Below are positions 16,611 to 24,290 of a DNA stretch of 64,000 nt, piece after piece. The notes under the pieces were generated by a model. The model searched no databases. It was not told where the DNA came from and saw only the letters and a list, made by a program, of their open reading frames with translations. Within the stretch, counting starts at the first letter, position 1, and the number at the start of each line of letters is the position of its first letter. This stretch comes from an uncultured Elusimicrobiales bacterium (GTDB lineage Bacteria; Elusimicrobiota; Elusimicrobia; Elusimicrobiales; Elusimicrobiaceae): positions 248,001 to 312,000 of the forward strand of contig CALVGG010000002.1 of the NCBI GenBank assembly GCA_944327085.1. Direction: 5' to 3'. The translations under genes and the position numbers were made by a program.

Positions 16611-17303
16611 TTATATTCTCCGTTTGGCTTTTTGGGGGGCAAGCGTTAACTTGGCATTGTTTGCCACCCATAATGCGGTGCGGCTATTTTCAAAAAGGTA
16701 GCATATTTCTTCGGCACAAGCCAGCGCTTTTTTGGTTAAGGCGGGGGTTTTGGCGCCAATGGTGCGCAAGGCTTTGTTTACGGCTTTGTATACGGCGGGG
16801 CGTTCGTCCGCCGCGCCGTTTTTTATAAGGGGCAGCATTTTTTGCAAATCGGCCGCCGGGGTTTTGGCCCGGGGTGCCGCCAGGGAACACAGCAGCATAA
16901 ACCCCGCGCGGCGGGTAAGTTCCCGCTCTTGTTTTATCCAGCGTTCGGCCAGTTTTAAGGGGTTTTTTGCTTTGGGGAACAGCTCCGCCGCGCACAAATC
17001 ACACACGTCTTGGGTTTGTATGTCCTGCACCCAGGCGGTTAGGGCGGCTTGCGTCATATTGGGGGCGTCCGCCAGCAAGGCGGCCATCAGCCGTGCGCCG
17101 CGGCGGCCCGTTTGCCAAAGTGCGCAGGCCAGTTCCTGGTCCGGCCGGGGAAGCGCTTTTGAAAGGCCCCGAATGGTGCCCAGGGTGGCGCCGTCCGCCA
17201 ATGCGCCGGAGCGGGAGGCCTGGCGTTTTTTTGCGCCGGAGGTGCTGTGGCGTTCTATGCGGCGAAGGAGTTCCTCGGCCCGGGCTCGGGTGATAGGGTC
17301 CAT
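16611..17303 (-). CDS. AlkD-like DNA alkylation repair protein
   Basis: The 230-residue protein matches the HEAT-repeat DNA glycosylase family AlkC/AlkD: ELACALWQTGRRGARLMAALL, then WVQDIQTQDVCDLCAAELF, then ERELTRRAGFMLLCSLA and AVNKALRTIGAK. AlkD removes bulky or cationic alkylated purines without base flipping. The Asp in the QDVCD segment lines up with the catalytic Asp of AlkD. The gene overlaps the uppS stop by one base and is read in the uppS transcript. A C-terminal basic tail (KLTLAPQKAKRRI) is present. Confidence 0.82.
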   Translation of the reverse strand: MDPITRARAEELLRRIERHSTSGAKKRQASRSGALADGATLGTIRGLSKALPRPDQELACALWQTGRRGARLMAALLADAPNMTQAALTAWVQDIQTQDVCDLCAAELFPKAKNPLKLAERWIKQERELTRRAGFMLLCSLAAPRAKTPAADLQKMLPLIKNGAADERPAVYKAVNKALRTIGAKTPALTKKALACAEEICYLFENSRTALWVANNAKLTLAPQKAKRRI

Positions 17304-17995
17304 TATATACTCCCAAAGCGGCGGGTGCGGCGGGAAAAGTCCTCTAAGGCTTTTTTAAAGTCTTCTTCCGAAAAGTCCGGCCAAAGGGTGGGGGTAAAAT
17401 AAAACTCCGTATAGGCGCATTGCCATAATAAAAAATTGGAAAGGCGTTCCTCACCCGAGGTTCTGATCAGCAAATCCGGGTCCGGCAGGGCGGGCTGGTA
17501 TAGGCAGCGTTGCACGTCGGCCTCGGTGGGATGGGTGATGCCTTGGGAGATGAGTTTGGAAAACGCGTCCAAAAGTTCCGCGCGCGAGCCGTAATTTAAA
17601 GCCAAATTTACCGTAAGCCCCGTTTTTTGCGCGGTGGCTTGGGTAACGCGGGCAATTTTATCCAGTATAGAGGGGGGAAGCGGCTCTTTGCGCCCGCTTA
17701 CCAAAAGGCGCACGTTGTTTTTTTCGGCGTTTTTGGCGTATTTGTCCAAGGTTTGTTCCAAAAGCTTCATTAATCCGTCTATTTCTTCTTTCGGGCGGGA
17801 CCAGTTTTCCGTTGAAAAAGCATAAAAAGTTAAAAATTCCACCCCGTACTTTTGCGCGGCGTTGATGACACGCTCCACCGCTTTGGCCCCGGCGTTGTGC
17901 CCGGCCTGGCGCGGCAAGTTTTTTTGTTTGGCCCAGCGGCCGTTTCCGTCCATAATAATGGCAACGTGACGGGGAATGGAAAGTTCTTTTAACAT
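17303..17995 (-). CDS. uppS: Isoprenyl transferase / undecaprenyl diphosphate synthase
   Basis: The 230-residue cis-prenyltransferase builds the C55 carrier for peptidoglycan and O-antigen. IIMDGNGRWAKQ gives catalytic Asp16. TFYAFSTENWSRPKEE follows, and the C-terminal signature is DLLIRTSGEERLSNFLLWQ. The carrier is needed by the glycan locus in this window. The start lies six bases after a TAAAAT box, so the message is probably leaderless. Confidence 0.96.
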   Translation of the reverse strand: MLKELSIPRHVAIIMDGNGRWAKQKNLPRQAGHNAGAKAVERVINAAQKYGVEFLTFYAFSTENWSRPKEEIDGLMKLLEQTLDKYAKNAEKNNVRLLVSGRKEPLPPSILDKIARVTQATAQKTGLTVNLALNYGSRAELLDAFSKLISQGITHPTEADVQRCLYQPALPDPDLLIRTSGEERLSNFLLWQCAYTEFYFTPTLWPDFSEEDFKKALEDFSRRTRRFGSI

Positions 17996-18001
17996 AGATA
18001 A

Positions 18002-18007
18002 ATTTTA
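18002..18007 (-). promoter_or_regulatory. -10 box (TAAAAT) of uppS, probably leaderless
   Basis: TAAAAT on the minus strand ends six bases before the uppS ATG, and there is no ribosome-binding site between. Confidence 0.5.
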
Positions 18008-18109
18008 TCTTTTTTGGGCTTTTTTGCCAAAAGGTTATTAATAGGGGTTGTTTTGTTTTTTTTGATAAATTTGATTGTAAACAAAATTTATTCTTTTTGG
18101 AGGCCGGAA

Positions 18110-18556
18110 ATGGAAAACCGTTCTAATTGCAAATTAAGCGGGTTTACGTTGATTGAGCTTTTGGTGGTGGTTTTAATTATTGGTATTTTGGCGGCAGTGG
18201 CGCTGCCGCAATACCGCATTGCGGTGGAAAAAGCACGCGTGGCAAAAGCCATCCCGTTATTTAAAAGCATTATTAATGCCATGAATGCTTATGAAATGGC
18301 TAACGGTACCATTAGCGCAGATGTGGATGATTGGGATATTTCCTTCCCGTATAAAACCAAACAGGCTGCCTCTTTAAGCGGCAGTGATTATGGGGTACGT
18401 TATACTGGAACGCCGGTGGGTAACTTTTCCGTTTCTGCCGTTCAAAAAGCCATTTGGTACGGCGGCCCCAGCGGCGGATATGTAATTGATTTCTTTGGCC
18501 GCCCGGATTTGTTGGCCAAATGTTATTCTTCCCCCCGCCGGGAACGACTTTGGTGA
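18110..18556 (+). CDS. Type IV pilin-like protein, reading frame broken near its C-terminus
   Basis: The ATG at 18110 follows GGAGG by six bases and gives leader MENRSNCKLSG, then FTLIELLVVVLIIGILAAVALPQY, the prepilin N-methylation signal. As read, the protein stops after 148 residues with the atypical end CYSSPRRERLW. A run of six C (18531-18536) is the likely break. With five C the frame continues as CYSSPAGNDFGERVCKAFG and ends VAGEKVYIFY at 18632, a 173-residue pilin with the usual second C-terminal cysteine. It is therefore a frameshifted pilin, a phase-variable one, or a sequencing error. It lies antisense between uppS and frr. Confidence 0.85.
   Translation: MENRSNCKLSGFTLIELLVVVLIIGILAAVALPQYRIAVEKARVAKAIPLFKSIINAMNAYEMANGTISADVDDWDISFPYKTKQAASLSGSDYGVRYTGTPVGNFSVSAVQKAIWYGGPSGGYVIDFFGRPDLLAKCYSSPRRERLW
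18531..18536 (+). repeat. Six-base C homopolymer at the pilin frameshift
   Basis: Six consecutive C residues sit exactly where the normal pilin C-terminal frame is lost; one C fewer restores it through to 18632. Confidence 0.8.
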
Positions 18557-18643
18557 AAGAGTTTGCAAAGCCTTTGGTAGAGAAACCACATCCACCAGTG
18601 TAGCCGGGGAAAAAGTGTACATCTTTTATTAAACGAAAGCCAT

Positions 18644-18674
18644 AAAAAAACCCGCTTTTAAAAGCGGGTTTTTT
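18644..18674. terminator. Bidirectional terminator between the second pilin gene and frr
   Basis: The stem AACCCGCTTTT / AAAAGCGGGTT has A- and T-runs on both sides. It lies downstream of both the restored pilin end (18632) and the convergent frr gene. Confidence 0.85.
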
Positions 18675-18690
18675 ATTTGGTAAGCGCGGG

Positions 18691-19254
18691 TTAAATTTTC
18701 ATGATTTCGGCTTCTTTGGCTTTGATGGTTTGGTCAATTTCCGCAATAAAACCGTCGGTCGCTTTTTGTACGTCGGTTTCGTAGCGTTTCAAATCATCTT
18801 CGGTAATTTCGCCTGCTTTTTGGGCTTTTTTCAGCTTTTCCAGCACGTCGCGGCGGTTATTGCGCACGGCTACTTTAAAATCTTCGCTCATTTTGGCAAT
18901 ATTTTTGGCCAATTGTTTGCGGCGCTCTTCCGTCATGGAAGGCAAGGTGATGCGGATAACTTTGCCGTCGTTTACGGGGCTGGCGCCCAAATCGGCTTTT
19001 TGCAGGGCTTTGTCAATATCGTTCAAGGCGCTCATATCCCAGGGCTGCACTTCCAGGGTTTTGGCGTCCAACACGTTAATCATGGCCATTTGTTTAATGG
19101 GGGTGGGGGTGCCGTAATAATCTACACGGATGTTTTCCAGCAAGGCGGCGCTGGCACGGCCGGTGCGGATGGTGGCCAAGTCGCGGGACAGGCGGGTTAC
19201 ATGGCCGGCCATTTCGGTTTTGGTTTTGCTGATTAGGGCGCTGATTCCTTCCAT
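18691..19254 (-). CDS. frr: Ribosome recycling factor
   Basis: The 187-residue protein has the RRF pattern: MAGHVTRLSRDLATIRTGRASAALLENIRVDYYGTPTPI near the start, and LPSMTEERRKQLAKNIAKMSEDFKVAVRNNRRD in the middle. With EF-G it splits post-termination ribosomes. In most bacteria frr follows pyrH; here the glycan locus lies between them and frr has acquired its own promoter. Confidence 0.97.
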   Translation of the reverse strand: MEGISALISKTKTEMAGHVTRLSRDLATIRTGRASAALLENIRVDYYGTPTPIKQMAMINVLDAKTLEVQPWDMSALNDIDKALQKADLGASPVNDGKVIRITLPSMTEERRKQLAKNIAKMSEDFKVAVRNNRRDVLEKLKKAQKAGEITEDDLKRYETDVQKATDGFIAEIDQTIKAKEAEIMKI

Positions 19255-19296
19255 AAAAATCCTCTTTGTTATTGGGTTTTGGTTAAAATATATTCT

Positions 19297-19305
19297 ATTA
19301 TAGCA
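19297..19305 (-). promoter_or_regulatory. Extended -10 promoter of frr
   Basis: The minus strand reads TGCTATAAT (hexamer at 19297-19302). The leader to the frr ATG is about 35 bases and contains AAAGAGGA as ribosome-binding site. Confidence 0.6.
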
Positions 19306-19331
19306 ATTCTTTAAAATACTGTGTACATTAT

Positions 19332-19392
19332 TATAGGGTCGCCATCATAAAATTACATTGATTTAGGCGAATCCTTCAGCTTGACCCCTATA
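19332..19392. other. Intergenic inverted-repeat element between frr and the glycan locus
   Basis: TATAGGGTC (19332-19340) and GACCCCTATA (19383-19392) are complementary apart from one extra C. A nested GCC/GGC pair lies inside (19341-19343 and 19366-19368). It could be a structured RNA, a protein-binding palindrome or a scar of the locus insertion. No gene is seen in it. Confidence 0.4.
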
Positions 19393-19409
19393 GGCTTATT
19401 TGGTAAACT
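19381..19409 (+). promoter_or_regulatory. Candidate promoter of the glycan locus
   Basis: TTGACC (19381-19386), a 17-base spacer and TAAACT (19404-19409) form the best -35/-10 pair upstream of rfbF. A second -10 candidate, TATAAT at 19511-19516, has no -35 box and would depend on an activator. Confidence 0.45.
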
Positions 19410-19500
19410 ACTTAAATGGTAAACACTTATCATAAAACAAGTAAAAAGTAGCTTGATTTTTTGTTTTTTAATCTTTTTGCATTATGGTAATAAGTGTTTA
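19401..19500. promoter_or_regulatory. Repeated TGGTAAAC-type sites, candidate regulator-binding array
   Basis: TGGTAAACTACTTA (19401) and TGGTAAACACTTA (19417) are direct repeats 16 bases apart. The segment TAAACACTTAT (19420-19430) recurs inverted as ATAAGTGTTTA (19490-19500), next to GTAATAA/TTATTAC arms. The spacing suggests an operator array upstream of rfbF. Confidence 0.4.
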
Positions 19501-19551
19501 TTACTAAGAATATAATAACTCTAATTATTTAATAAAAGGGGATCTTTCCTT

Positions 19552-20328
19552 ATGAAAGTTGCTATCTTGGCTGGCGGCCTTGGCACACGTTTAAGCGAAG
19601 AGACGGACTTAAAACCAAAACCCATGGTGGAAATTGGCGGTTATCCCGTCTTATGGCATATTATGAAGATTTATTCTTCTTACGGGTATAACGATTTTGT
19701 TATTCTTACCGGCTATAAATCCCACGTGATTAAAGATTTTTTTGTTAATTACTATCAGCGCTATTCCGATATTACGGTAGACATGGTGCATAACACCGTG
19801 CAAGTGCATAAAACCCGCCACGAACCCTGGACGGTTACCATGCTTTATACCGGCCAGGATACCATGACAGGGGGGCGTATTAAACGCGCGCAAAGCTATC
19901 TAGGCAACGAACCCTTTATGCTTACTTATGGGGACGGCGTAAGCGATATTAATATCCCGGATTTATTGGCCTCCCATAAAGCCAGCGGAAAAACCGTTAC
20001 CATGACGGCTGTTAAACCCTTGGGCCGCTTTGGTGCCTTGCAGTTGGACGGGGCCGATAATATTACCTCTTTTATAGAAAAACCGCAGGGAGACGGCGCC
20101 TGGATTAACGGAGGCTTCTTTGTGTGTGAGCCGGAAGTGTTTGATTTTATACCGGACGGGGATAACGTGATTTTTGAACGCGCCCCGCTGGAAAATTTAG
20201 CCACATCCGGCAAACTGCACGCCTATAAACACACCGGTTTTTGGCGTCCGATGGATACCCTGCGCGACAAGAACGACCTTACTGCCCTTTGGAAAGAAGG
20301 CAAAGCCCCCTGGAAGGTGTGGGATTAA
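19552..20328 (+). CDS. rfbF: Glucose-1-phosphate cytidylyltransferase
   Basis: The 258-residue enzyme forms CDP-glucose from CTP and glucose 1-phosphate, opening the CDP-3,6-dideoxyhexose pathway. The nucleotidyltransferase motif GGLGTRLSEETDLKPKPMVEIGG-type N-terminus is present (split here as AGGLGTRLSEET and KPKPMVEIGG), and YGDGVSDIN gives the metal-binding Asp. The C-terminus HTGFWRPMDTLRDKNDL is characteristic of RfbF. It is the first gene of the locus and is followed after two bases by rfbG. Confidence 0.96.
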   Translation: MKVAILAGGLGTRLSEETDLKPKPMVEIGGYPVLWHIMKIYSSYGYNDFVILTGYKSHVIKDFFVNYYQRYSDITVDMVHNTVQVHKTRHEPWTVTMLYTGQDTMTGGRIKRAQSYLGNEPFMLTYGDGVSDINIPDLLASHKASGKTVTMTAVKPLGRFGALQLDGADNITSFIEKPQGDGAWINGGFFVCEPEVFDFIPDGDNVIFERAPLENLATSGKLHAYKHTGFWRPMDTLRDKNDLTALWKEGKAPWKVWD

Positions 20329-20330
20329 TT

Positions 20331-21398
20331 ATGTTTAACGATATTTATAAAAACCGCCGGGTACTGGTTACCGGGCATACCGGTTTTAAAGGAACATGGC
20401 TTTGTACTTGGTTAAAGCGTTTAGGGGCGCAAGTATGCGGTTACGCACTGGCGCCGGAAACAAACCCGGCTATGTTTGATGTTGTCCACGCACAGGAAGG
20501 CATATCCCACCATATTGGCAACTTGCTGGACGAAGAACATCTAAACCAAACGGTAAAAGATTTTCAGCCGGAAATTATCTTTCATTTGGCAGCGCAGCCT
20601 TTGGTGCGTTTGTCTTATAAAGAACCTGTACTTACCTATAAAACCAATGTAATAGGCACTTTAAACGTGCTGGAAGCCGCCCGCGCGGTGCCCAGCGTAA
20701 AAGCTTTTGTAAACATCACTACAGATAAATGCTACGAAAATAAAGAAACCACCCGCGGTTATAAAGAGGATGACCCCATGGGCGGCTATGATATGTATTC
20801 TTCCTCCAAAGGCTGTGTGGAAATTATGAGCGCCTCTTATCGGCGTTCTTTCTTGCAGCAAAGCGGTTACGCCTTGGCCACTGCCCGCGCCGGGAACGTG
20901 ATTGGCGGGGGGGACTGGGCGCTGGACCGCTTGTTGCCTGATTGTATGCGTGCTTTAAGTGCTGGGAAAGAAATTGAAATACGCTGCCCGGATGCGGTTC
21001 GCCCTTGGCAGCACGTGCTGGAGCCGCTTTCCGGCTATTTGTTGCTTGGGCAGAAACTTTTGGAAGAAGGCCGCGCCTATGCGGAAGGTTTTAATTTCGG
21101 CCCTGATGAAAAAAGCACTTTTACCGTAGGTGAAATGGCCCAGCTGGCGGTGGACTGCTATGGCAAGGGTTCCGTGCGGGTACACCGTAAAGACAACTTG
21201 CACGAGGCCACTTTGCTTACGCTGGACATTACCAAAGCGCGCGAGCGTTTGGGTTGGATACCCACCTACAGCGCTGCCCAGGCGGTGGCTGCCACGGTGG
21301 AGTGGTATAAACGTTTTTACGCCGGGGAAGATATGCTGTCTTTTACCGAAGAGCAAATTAAAAATTTTGAAGGAAGTTTAGTATGGAAAAAGAATTAA
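20331..21398 (+). CDS. rfbG: CDP-glucose 4,6-dehydratase
   Basis: This 355-residue short-chain dehydrogenase/reductase of the extended type converts CDP-glucose to CDP-4-keto-6-deoxyglucose. The NAD-binding motif is GHTGFKGTW near residue 17. The catalytic YxxxK appears as YSSSKG, and RAGNVIGGGDWALDRLLPD is typical of the family. The ATG at 20331 begins MFNDIYKNRRVLVTGHTG; a longer frame reaching into rfbF is rejected. It overlaps rfbH by 16 bases. Confidence 0.96.
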   Translation: MFNDIYKNRRVLVTGHTGFKGTWLCTWLKRLGAQVCGYALAPETNPAMFDVVHAQEGISHHIGNLLDEEHLNQTVKDFQPEIIFHLAAQPLVRLSYKEPVLTYKTNVIGTLNVLEAARAVPSVKAFVNITTDKCYENKETTRGYKEDDPMGGYDMYSSSKGCVEIMSASYRRSFLQQSGYALATARAGNVIGGGDWALDRLLPDCMRALSAGKEIEIRCPDAVRPWQHVLEPLSGYLLLGQKLLEEGRAYAEGFNFGPDEKSTFTVGEMAQLAVDCYGKGSVRVHRKDNLHEATLLTLDITKARERLGWIPTYSAAQAVAATVEWYKRFYAGEDMLSFTEEQIKNFEGSLVWKKN

Positions 21399-22735
21399 GA
21401 AAAGCTGTGCAAGACGCCGCGCGCGCCTATTACCGCGCCGTATACGGGGAACCGAAGGATTTAAACTATATCCCCGCTTCCGGCAAATTGTTGGACGAAG
21501 ATGACCTGGCCGGTATGATAGACGCCACCTTGGATATGTGGCTTACGGCCGGGCGTTTTAATGACCAGTTTGAAAAAGATTTTGCCGCCTACTTGGGGGT
21601 TCCCTTTGCGCTGTCCACCAATTCGGGCTCGTCGGCCAATTTGCTGGCGCTCAGCGCGCTTACTTCCCACAAATTGGGGGACAGACGCCTTAAAAAAGGC
21701 GATGAGGTGATTACCGTCGCGGCGGGTTTCCCTACCACGGTAAACCCCATTATTCAGCAAGGTTTGGTGCCGGTGTTTGTGGATTGTGAAATAGGCACCT
21801 ATAACATCAACGCTTCCCAGATTGAGGCTGCCCTTACCTCTAAAACCAAAGCCATTTTTGTAGCCCATACTTTGGGCAATATGTTTGATATGCAGGCCAT
21901 TTTGGATATTTGCAAAAAACATAATTTATGGCTGATTGAAGACTCCTGCGACGCATTGGGCGCCCAATGGAACGGCAAAAAAGCCGGTACCATCGGGCAT
22001 ATTGGCACATTCAGCTTTTACCCGGCCCACCATATGACGATGGGCGAAGGCGGCGCCGTGGTAACGAGTGACCCCGTGCTTTACCGTATTTTGCTTTCTT
22101 TTAGAGACTGGGGGCGAGACTGCTGGTGCAAACCCGGTGTAGATAACACCTGCAAAAACCGTTTTAATATGCAGCTTGGTAAACTTCCTTTTGGGTATGA
22201 CCATAAATATACCTATTCTCACGTGGGGTTTAACTTAAAAATTACGGACTGGCAAGCCGCCCTGGGCGTAAGCCAATTAAAAAAACTGCCCGGTTTTTTG
22301 CTTAAGCGCAAGCAAAATGCAGAATTTCTGGCCGAAAAGCTGGCCGATTTAACCGACTATTTAATCCTGCCCAAAGTGGCTGAAAATGTACGCCCCTCTT
22401 GGTTTGGGTTTTTGATTTCCGTTAAAGAGGACGCTCCTTTCACCAAGCAGCAGTTGGTGGAATTTTTGGAGCAGAACGGTGTGGGCACCCGCCAGCTGTT
22501 TGCGGGCAACCTGCTGCGCCAGCCGATGATGACGGAAAACGATATTGCGCTTCGCATTAAAAATTCCGGCTTATTAAACTCCCGCAACTTAACCGAGAAG
22601 GACTTTGCCCTCCTCCCCAATACGGATTTTATTATGAACCACACCTTCTGGGTGGGCACGTTCCCGCGTTTGGGTAAAAAAGAATTGGAAAAAACGGCCG
22701 CTTTAATCCACCGTTTTGCCGGGGCCTTGAAATGA
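21383..22735 (+). CDS. rfbH: CDP-4-keto-6-deoxy-D-glucose 3-dehydrase (PLP and [2Fe-2S])
   Basis: The 450-residue RfbH/DdhC enzyme removes the C3 hydroxyl, leading to CDP-4-keto-3,6-dideoxyglucose. It has the aminotransferase fold, but the usual Schiff-base lysine is replaced by His in SFYPAHHMTMGEGG, the mark of this dehydrase. A cysteine cluster for the [2Fe-2S] centre appears in DWGRDCWCKPGVDNTCKNRF. Together with rfbF and rfbG it commits this locus to a 3,6-dideoxyhexose intermediate. The separate reductase partner (DdhD) is not visible here. Confidence 0.96.
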   Translation: MEKELRKAVQDAARAYYRAVYGEPKDLNYIPASGKLLDEDDLAGMIDATLDMWLTAGRFNDQFEKDFAAYLGVPFALSTNSGSSANLLALSALTSHKLGDRRLKKGDEVITVAAGFPTTVNPIIQQGLVPVFVDCEIGTYNINASQIEAALTSKTKAIFVAHTLGNMFDMQAILDICKKHNLWLIEDSCDALGAQWNGKKAGTIGHIGTFSFYPAHHMTMGEGGAVVTSDPVLYRILLSFRDWGRDCWCKPGVDNTCKNRFNMQLGKLPFGYDHKYTYSHVGFNLKITDWQAALGVSQLKKLPGFLLKRKQNAEFLAEKLADLTDYLILPKVAENVRPSWFGFLISVKEDAPFTKQQLVEFLEQNGVGTRQLFAGNLLRQPMMTENDIALRIKNSGLLNSRNLTEKDFALLPNTDFIMNHTFWVGTFPRLGKKELEKTAALIHRFAGALK

Positions 22736-23616
22736 AAACAATCCTGCTTACGGGCGGTAACGGCTTTATAGGCAAGAATATACAAGAAAGCTATTTAGCC
22801 AAAAAATACGCTATTACCGCCCCGCGCAGTTTTGAATTAAACCTGGCCGATACGGACGCGGTGGACGCTTACTTTGCCACGCATCAGTTTGATGTTGTTC
22901 TTCACGCGGCCACCAAGCCCGGCCATCGCAACGCCAAAGACCCTACCAACCTGTTTTACACTAACGTAAGAATGTTTGAAAATTTGGAACGTAACAAGCA
23001 CCGCTTTGGCAAATTAATTAACTTCGGTTCCGGGGCCGTGTATGACGTGGCAGCCGATAACCGCCGCGTGCCGGAAACGCAAATTGGTCAGCGTATGGGT
23101 AAGGACGACCACAGCTTTTGCAAATATGTGGTTCATAAACAAATTGAACATTTGGATAATTTTGTTGATTTAAATATTTTTGGCATTTTTGGCAAGTATG
23201 AAGATTGGCAGATCCGCTTTATTTCAAACGCTATCTGCAAAACCTTGTTTGATTTGCCCATCACCTTGCGCCAAAACCGCCGTTTTAGTTATTTGTACGT
23301 TGATGATTTAATGCCCGTTTTGGAGTATTTTATAGAAAATAATCCCCGTTATAAAAGCTATAACGTGGTGCCGGACGAGGAAACCGAACTTTTGTCCGCC
23401 GCCCAGGCGGTGGCCGAGGTAAGCGGCAGCCGGGCCGGCGTACAGGTGGCCCAAGAGGGCTACGGCTTAAATTACAGCGGGGACAATGCTCGCCTGCGGG
23501 GGGAAATACCTTCCCTGCGTTTTACCCCGTTTAAACAGGCCGTGCAGCAGTTGTACCGCTGGTATGCGGAAAATAAAAATATATTACAACGGGAATTATT
23601 ATTGAGGGATAAATGA
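22732..23616 (+). CDS. NAD(P)-dependent nucleotide-sugar epimerase/reductase
   Basis: The 294-residue protein has the Rossmann motif TGGNGFIGKNI at the N-terminus, LHAATKPGH and the active-site pair in FGSGAVYD (Ser/Tyr region) and FCKYVVHK (catalytic YxxxK). RFSYLYVDDLMPVLEYF is common to sugar-nucleotide reductases such as fucose and CDP-abequose synthases. It overlaps rfbH by four bases. The likely job is 4-keto reduction or epimerisation of the CDP-dideoxy sugar; the stereochemical outcome cannot be read from the sequence. Confidence 0.85.
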   Translation: MKTILLTGGNGFIGKNIQESYLAKKYAITAPRSFELNLADTDAVDAYFATHQFDVVLHAATKPGHRNAKDPTNLFYTNVRMFENLERNKHRFGKLINFGSGAVYDVAADNRRVPETQIGQRMGKDDHSFCKYVVHKQIEHLDNFVDLNIFGIFGKYEDWQIRFISNAICKTLFDLPITLRQNRRFSYLYVDDLMPVLEYFIENNPRYKSYNVVPDEETELLSAAQAVAEVSGSRAGVQVAQEGYGLNYSGDNARLRGEIPSLRFTPFKQAVQQLYRWYAENKNILQRELLLRDK

Positions 23617-24290
23617 AGAGATTGTTTTTATTAGGCGGAGGGGGAGAGATTGGTTCCGCCATAAAAGAAAAATTTCAATCATGCGGGTATGAAGTGGTTG
23701 CTCCCCGCAGCCGTGAGCTGGACCTGGGAGACTTGCCTGCAGTGGAAAAATATATGACTACGTTTACCGGCCCGGTGGACGCACTTATTTATTGTGCCGG
23801 CCATAATGACCCGGCCGAATTAGGACGTCTTTCTTTGCAAGAAATGGAGCGTACCTGGCATATTAATACGCTTAGTTTTGCGTGGATCGTTTCTAAATTG
23901 CGCCCCGTGTTTGAACAGCAAAAACAAGGGCATATTTTGGGGATATCCTCTCTTTATGGTACGGTTAGCCGGGAAGGACGTGCCGCGTATGCCATGTCCA
24001 AACACGCTATGAATGGGTTGATACAAACCATGGCGTTGGAACTGGGCCCTCACGGGGTGTTATGCAATACGCTTTCCCCGGGTTTTGTGCTTACCAAAAT
24101 GACGGTAAAGAACAACACCCCGCAAACGCTGGCCGCTTTTGAGCGCAAAATACCGCTTGGGCGCTTGGCTTCTACGGCGGATATTGCGCAAGTAGCTTTC
24201 TTTTTGTGCAGTGACCAAAACAATTATTTAACCGGCCAAGACATTGTGGTGGACGGTGGATTTATGGCAGGAGGATTTCAACACTCATGA
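23613..24290 (+). CDS. Short-chain dehydrogenase/reductase (classical SDR)
   Basis: The 225-residue protein shows the nucleotide-binding GGGGEIGSAI, NTLSF and ISSLYGTVSREGRAAYAMSKHA with catalytic Ser, Tyr and Lys. The C-terminal NYLTGQDIVVDGG is typical of FabG-like reductases. It overlaps the genes on both sides by four bases, so it belongs to the sugar pathway and not to fatty-acid synthesis. The substrate is unknown; a keto group produced by the neighbouring cyclase or TPP enzyme is the natural candidate. Confidence 0.87.
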   Translation: MKRLFLLGGGGEIGSAIKEKFQSCGYEVVAPRSRELDLGDLPAVEKYMTTFTGPVDALIYCAGHNDPAELGRLSLQEMERTWHINTLSFAWIVSKLRPVFEQQKQGHILGISSLYGTVSREGRAAYAMSKHAMNGLIQTMALELGPHGVLCNTLSPGFVLTKMTVKNNTPQTLAAFERKIPLGRLASTADIAQVAFFLCSDQNNYLTGQDIVVDGGFMAGGFQHS

